The notes below the pieces were generated by a model, which saw only the letters and a program-made list of their open reading frames with translations, was not told the origin of the DNA and did no database searches. From an uncultured Clostridia bacterium (GTDB taxonomy: Bacteria > Bacillota > Clostridia > Oscillospirales > Acutalibacteraceae), in assembly GCA_946042285.1 (NCBI GenBank), contig CAMGDK010000089.1, forward strand, positions 1-6,103: DNA of 6,103 nt, read 5' to 3'. Made by a program: the position numbers and the translations under genes. Of the stretch, positions 5,004 through 6,103 are shown one piece after another (position 1 is the stretch's first letter; each line of letters begins with the position of its first letter).

Positions 5004-6103
5004 ATGAAAAAGATGACTGTATCGCAAGCAAAGAAAGCTATTAGCGATAAGCTCAGCCATTTCTTTGGCGTTGATCCGGCAACTGCTACAAATGAGCAGT
5101 ATTATAAGGCTGTGGCAATGATTGTTCGTGACAGGCTTTCTGAAATGAACAGTGAATTCAGAAACGAAGCAAAAGGACAGGATTCAAAGGAGATTTACTA
5201 TCTTTGTATGGAATTTCTTATGGGCCGTTCTCTTCGTAATAATCTTTATAACCTTGATCTCACAGATACATTTAAGGAGGCGCTCGCTTCCTTTGATGTT
5301 AATTTAGATAAGCTTTATGACAACGAGCCTGATGCAGGTCTCGGTAACGGCGGTCTCGGAAGACTTGCTGCCTGCTACCTTGACGGACTTGCAACAAACG
5401 GCTTTCAGTCAATGGGCTATTCAATTAGATATGAGGCAGGTATCTTCAAGCAAAAGCTTGTTGACGGCTGGCAGACAGAGCTTCCTGACTTCTGGCTTCC
5501 GGGCGGTGAGGTTTGGCTTGTTCCCCGTGAGGAGAGAGCAGTAAATGTTAACTTCGAGGGCTGGATTGAGGATAGCTGGGATGGTGATTACCACCATGTA
5601 GAGTACAAGGATTGCAACACGGTAGTTGCAGTTCCTTACGATATGTATGTATCAGGCAAAGGAAAGGGTGTTTCAAGGCTTAGACTCTGGGCTGCAAAGA
5701 AGCCTGAGCTTGATATGGGACTTTTCAATTCAGGCTCATACATCAAGGCTATGGAGCGTTCAGCTATGGCAGAGGCTATTTCAAAGGTTCTCTATCCTGC
5801 CGACAACACTCCCGAGGGTAAGTCCTTGCGTCTTCGTCAGCAGTATTTTCTTGTTTCGGCTTCTATTCAGGATATTGTTCACCGTCACCTTAACAAGTAT
5901 GGCACAATCGACAATCTTTCGGAAAAGATTGCTATTCATATTAACGATACGCATCCTACAATGGCTATTCCCGAGCTTATGAGAATTCTCCTTGATGAGT
6001 GCGGATACAGCTGGGATGCCGCTTGGAATATCGTTACAAAGACTATCGCATACACAAATCATACAGTAATGAAGGAAGCGCTTGAGTGCTGGAGCGAGGA
6101 CCT
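5004..6103 (+). CDS. glgP: Glycogen/alpha-glucan phosphorylase, N-terminal part (runs off the window)
   Basis: Releases glucose-1-phosphate from the non-reducing ends of alpha-1,4-glucans using phosphate and pyridoxal phosphate (GT35 family). The 366 residues present correspond to a little under half of the usual 750-850. Family blocks are clear in order: YYLCMEFLMGRSLRNNLYNL at 65-84, EPDAGLGNGGLGRLAACYLD at 108-127, GYSIRYEAGIFKQKLVDGWQ at 138-157, VLYPADN at 262-268, LRQQYFLVSASIQDIV at 277-292, INDTHPTMAIPELMRILLDE at 313-332 and AYTNHTV at 349-355. The pyridoxal-phosphate lysine and C-terminal glycogen-site blocks lie beyond the end. The N-terminus is short and lacks the phosphorylatable segment of animal enzymes. 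Maltodextrin phosphorylase (malP) cannot be excluded without the rest. It appears to be a separate transcription unit with its own promoters. Confidence 0.95.
   Translation, partial: MKKMTVSQAKKAISDKLSHFFGVDPATATNEQYYKAVAMIVRDRLSEMNSEFRNEAKGQDSKEIYYLCMEFLMGRSLRNNLYNLDLTDTFKEALASFDVNLDKLYDNEPDAGLGNGGLGRLAACYLDGLATNGFQSMGYSIRYEAGIFKQKLVDGWQTELPDFWLPGGEVWLVPREERAVNVNFEGWIEDSWDGDYHHVEYKDCNTVVAVPYDMYVSGKGKGVSRLRLWAAKKPELDMGLFNSGSYIKAMERSAMAEAISKVLYPADNTPEGKSLRLRQQYFLVSASIQDIVHRHLNKYGTIDNLSEKIAIHINDTHPTMAIPELMRILLDECGYSWDAAWNIVTKTIAYTNHTVMKEALECWSED

Noticed and set aside
5781..6062. Antisense open frame within the phosphorylase gene
   Set aside because: The sense strand carries conserved phosphorylase blocks over the same bases; the antisense translation has no family features.
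1..6103. Defence system, prophage, integron or other undescribed mobile system
   Set aside because: All coding space is taken by metabolic, membrane and transport genes of similar base composition; no integrase, transposase, toxin, nuclease or phage gene is seen.

Overview
The window looks like the end of an assembled contig from a low-GC Gram-positive bacterium, most plausibly a gut Clostridia member (Oscillospiraceae/Ruminococcaceae-like). The reasons are AT-rich coding sequence, purine-rich GGAG/GGAGG ribosome binding sites, a short glutamate 5-kinase without a PUA domain, a DUF5050-like anchored protein and a Firmicutes-type flippase. The taxon is an inference from style, not a match to a known genome.

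Bases 1-43 are not genomic. They are an Illumina Nextera i7-side adapter (last P7 base, an 8-nt index, the read-2 transposase adapter ending in the 19-bp Tn5 mosaic end). True genomic sequence starts at 44. The adapter is in frame with the first gene and would add a spurious N-terminus if the longest ORF were annotated.

Bases 44-3434 hold a tightly packed cluster, proB-proA-orf3. An extended -10 promoter lies just before proB. Its -35 region would fall where the contig has been replaced by adapter. proB (glutamate 5-kinase) and proA (glutamyl-phosphate reductase) carry out the first two steps of proline synthesis from glutamate. proB/proA and proA/orf3 each overlap by one base in a TAATG junction. 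orf3 encodes an unrecognised single-pass membrane protein with a very basic cytoplasmic tail, a Thr-rich stalk and a repeat-rich extracytoplasmic domain that reads like a beta-propeller. After 32 bases comes a MOP-superfamily polysaccharide flippase (3467-4894), possibly on the same transcript because no terminator is visible before it.

The 109-base gap at 4895-5003 is dense in promoter-like sequence: a TTGACA that overlaps the flippase stop codon, and two further perfect TATAAT boxes. It also holds a perfect 10-bp AT-only inverted repeat just before the next ribosome binding site. It drives an alpha-glucan (glycogen/maltodextrin) phosphorylase gene that starts at 5004 and runs off the window, so only the N-terminal 366 residues are present.

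I found no CRISPR array, tRNA, rRNA, insertion sequence or defence system. No convincing undescribed system is present. The points most worth a second look are the adapter artefact, the conserved-looking coupling of an unknown anchored propeller protein to proBA, and the glgP leader.
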